DNA of 64,000 nt from Monilinia fructicola (taxonomy: Eukaryota > Ascomycota > Leotiomycetes > Helotiales > Sclerotiniaceae): assembly GCA_008692225.1 (NCBI GenBank), contig VICG01000012.1, positions 1,488,001 to 1,552,000 on the forward strand, read 5' to 3'. How positions within the stretch are numbered: position 1 is the stretch's first letter; each line of letters begins with the position of its first letter. A program made the position numbers and the translations under genes. Positions 61,993 through 64,000 of the stretch are shown here, piece by piece. The notes under the pieces are model-generated. The model was not told where the DNA came from. It searched no databases and was given only the letters and a program-made list of their open reading frames with translations.

Positions 61993-62152
61993 TGTTTATA
62001 AGTAAATAGACTAGTAGAGTATATATATTAACTAAATAGGTATAATAGAACTAAAGAATAAGAATCTATAGAAGTAGAATATTATATTAGAATACTACTG
62101 TACTAGTGGCACTTAGCACGTGACCTAGTACACGTGCCCTAATATTCCAATA
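61993..62152 (-). repeat. Copia LTR, right copy (5' LTR)
   Basis: 160 bp starting TGTTTATAAG and ending TTCCAATA. It carries two CACGTG boxes within a partly self-complementary stretch (62108-62139). Confidence 0.85.
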
Positions 62153-62159
62153 TAAATTT

Positions 62160-62690
62160 AGTGAAGATTTCGATTAAAATATATCTCAATAGGCGATTAT
62201 TTATATTAATAAGTTCTACCTTAATTTTTATAATTCTTTTATAATTATATTTTAATAAAAATAACTATACTTTTCTTTCTTTTTTTTAAACAGCTTTTAT
62301 ATATCTAATACTATTTAATATAATAAAACTAAAATTAGTATATAATATTAAATTAAAAACTTTATCTAATATAACTTGAAATTTCTTTATATATCGATAT
62401 TCAAACCTGATTTACTAAAATGAAAAAAATATAAGTAATATATAATAAGATAAAAGAATATACTTTTTAAATTTTTTTTAATATATTAAAACGATATAAT
62501 ATTTAGGGATTTCGATGCGCTCAATATTTTTTATATTATAGTATTTAAAAGTATTATTGATACAATCTAATTGCTTCGTTGGTTTATGATTATTTTTTCA
62601 AACATTTAATATATAGAAACTTATATCGCGGTTCTCGGTTAATTTTTATCCTGCGATTGACTAAAGACAACACTAAGTGATATTTGATTA
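62160..62690 (+). repeat. Dispersed AT-rich repeat, partial copy 3
   Basis: The end near 62620-62680 (TCTCGGTTAATTTTTATCC, then GACAACACTAAGT) matches the ends near 57990 and 19270. The upstream part is only loosely similar. Confidence 0.4.
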
Positions 62691-64000
62691 TTTGTTTGTT
62701 CATATACGTTCATCTGGGTATCTATCTCTCTAAGCATGCATGCATACAGATCTTTCGACAAGGCAAATGTGTATGTATGTATGTATGTGTATGTATGTAT
62801 GTATGCGAGTTGAGGGTGGGATGTGGTAGTTAGGTTGGGAGGTAGGTATACCAGGCAAGTAGGGCTAAGGTACCTCATATGCACTATATTCATACGGTCA
62901 AAGGTCATAGGAAGAAGATTAAATGAAATGAAATGGGATGGGATGGGATGATCAGGTGCATTAGTATTTGCGAGGGATGTTGGTTGTGGGGTGGGGATGA
63001 GGGGCCTGAGATTCGGATTTCGAGTTGGATATATTTTAGATAGGTAAGTAGGGAGGGAGGGAAGGAAAGGGACGGGAGGGGATTGAATGATATGATGTTT
63101 GTTTGTTTGTCTATTTATTCGTTTCTGACTGAGCGGCAATCTCACGGGATGGAATCGAAGAGTTGATCGATCGGATCGATACGAATCTCTAGTTCTCGTC
63201 TGGATCTTTTGTACTTGCGTCGTTGTTGTTTCATGGTTCGGTGGGTGGAATGCATCCGTGATCGATCAATTGTCGGTTTTGGGGAATCGCGAGATGAGTC
63301 GTGTTGTGTTGTGTTGGGTTGGGTTGGGTATGAGGGAGGTGAGGGGAGTTGAGGTGAGGTTGTTGGTGGTGGTGGTGGTGTCTATTCCAGAATCCAAATG
63401 GTGGTGCCGAGAAACCGATGCTGGGAGAAGTCAATATTGTAGATATTGAGAGGGATGGGGTAAGATTTGGATTGAGACACCCAATTTCCTCTGGGCGAAA
63501 CTTCTGATGCGTACATACATATCACACTCATCGAATCAGATCATCGTTACGACGAATGTCGATTCCCGTCATTTCCACAATCGCGCCGTTCGACCGGATG
63601 AGTCTGTGTGAACTATGAAGTTGTTGCCCGTGGTGAAAGTTGGGGGGATTTCTACGTGAGGGCCTGGCATGTGCGCATGTCTGCATATCTGCGGTGCGGC
63701 GCGAGAATATCTGTGAGATGTCAACTCGTGGTCGTCGCTCGTTTGACACTGCTTCTCAGTAGGGTAATAGTTATCAAAATGTTAAGTCTTGCAGATCCTT
63801 GTTCCAGGTCGGGGATGGCTCGATCGATTTTTTTTCATGGATAGATTGTTGGGTGGGGGGTTTTTGGAGATTCGTGATGCTTGGGGGTTTTCATGCGCCA
63901 GGCGCATATCTGCGGGCTAAGTTCATTTTCAGTTTTGACGACTGTCCTGCTTTATTTGATGCTGTTTTTTACGTCGAGTTGGATGTTGTCTAGATATGTT
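62691..64000. other. Normal-GC flank, no gene recognised
   Basis: Contains a TATG tract (about 62768-62804) and GGT-type tracts. The minus frame at 62639-63145 is low-complexity. Possibly the promoter side of a gene beyond the window. Confidence 0.45.

Larger units (their letters stand above)
58051..62152 (-). mobile_element. Ty1/Copia LTR retrotransposon, RIP-inactivated, carrying a TIR element
   Basis: 160-bp direct LTRs lie at 58051-58210 and 61993-62152. Minus-strand Copia RT and RNase H blocks are readable at about 58640-59665. The internal region is about 3.8 kb, of which 797 bp is a later TIR insertion (61124-61920). The original interior is therefore short (about 3 kb) and probably deleted. 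No clear target duplication was found. Confidence 0.85.

Noticed and set aside
62639..63145. 168-codon minus-strand frame
   Set aside because: Low-complexity product of TATG and CCCT-like repeats, overlapping the end of a dispersed repeat; no domain or introns.

Overview
The window looks like a gene-poor accessory stretch of a filamentous ascomycete (Pezizomycotina) chromosome. The evidence is short GT-AG introns with CTAAC-type branch sites, a HET-domain gene, a Dal5-type transporter, an acyltransferase-3 gene, and very AT-rich blocks full of retrotransposon relics that carry C-to-T and G-to-A changes, the signature of repeat-induced point mutation (RIP). No tRNA, rRNA or CRISPR was recognised.

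Layout. 1-6.5 kb is mixed-composition DNA with one doubtful, broken minus-strand reading frame (1002-2606). 6.5-10.5 kb holds the best functional unit: a three-exon FAD-dependent amine/amino-acid oxidase gene on the minus strand, divergent from a Dal5-family transporter gene on the plus strand. They share a 631-bp interval with six GATA-type sites. 13.1-15.5 kb is a HET-domain gene whose frame is broken three times, always by +1. 15.7-24.9 kb is a transposon graveyard: a long-TIR element, a TA-flanked TIR element with an intact 24-bp TIR, a 152-bp foldback MITE, solo LTRs and trinucleotide tracts. A small clean ORF (22060-22344) survives between them. 24.9-33.6 kb has moderate GC and no convincing gene. 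It holds a Q-rich gene relic and two families of diverged tandem repeats, one with a spacing of about 150 bp. 33.6-38.2 kb is a nested insertion stack: a solo LTR inside a TIR element, inside a second TIR element, inside a retroposon-like repeat with a microsatellite tail. 38.2-45.6 kb is gene-free and rich in simple repeats. 45.6-47.1 kb is an intact three-exon acyltransferase-3 gene. 47.4-62.7 kb is a second AT-rich block with an LTR-complete Ty3/Gypsy element (48.1-56.7 kb) and a Ty1/Copia element (58.1-62.2 kb), both minus strand and both mutated beyond function; the Copia copy carries a third TIR element. 62.7-64 kb returns to normal GC without a recognisable gene.

How the parts work together. 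The oxidase and transporter plausibly form an uptake-and-oxidation pair for a nitrogenous substrate; this is inference from arrangement and families. The HET gene belongs to the self/non-self recognition repertoire of these fungi but looks inactivated here. Most of the rest is silenced mobile DNA. The nesting, target-site duplications and in-window empty-site copies allow a relative order of insertion to be read. I found no convincing wholly new biological system; the most unusual items are the nested TIR family, the CACGTG hairpins shared by unrelated LTRs, the roughly 150-bp array and the triple +1 shift in the HET gene.
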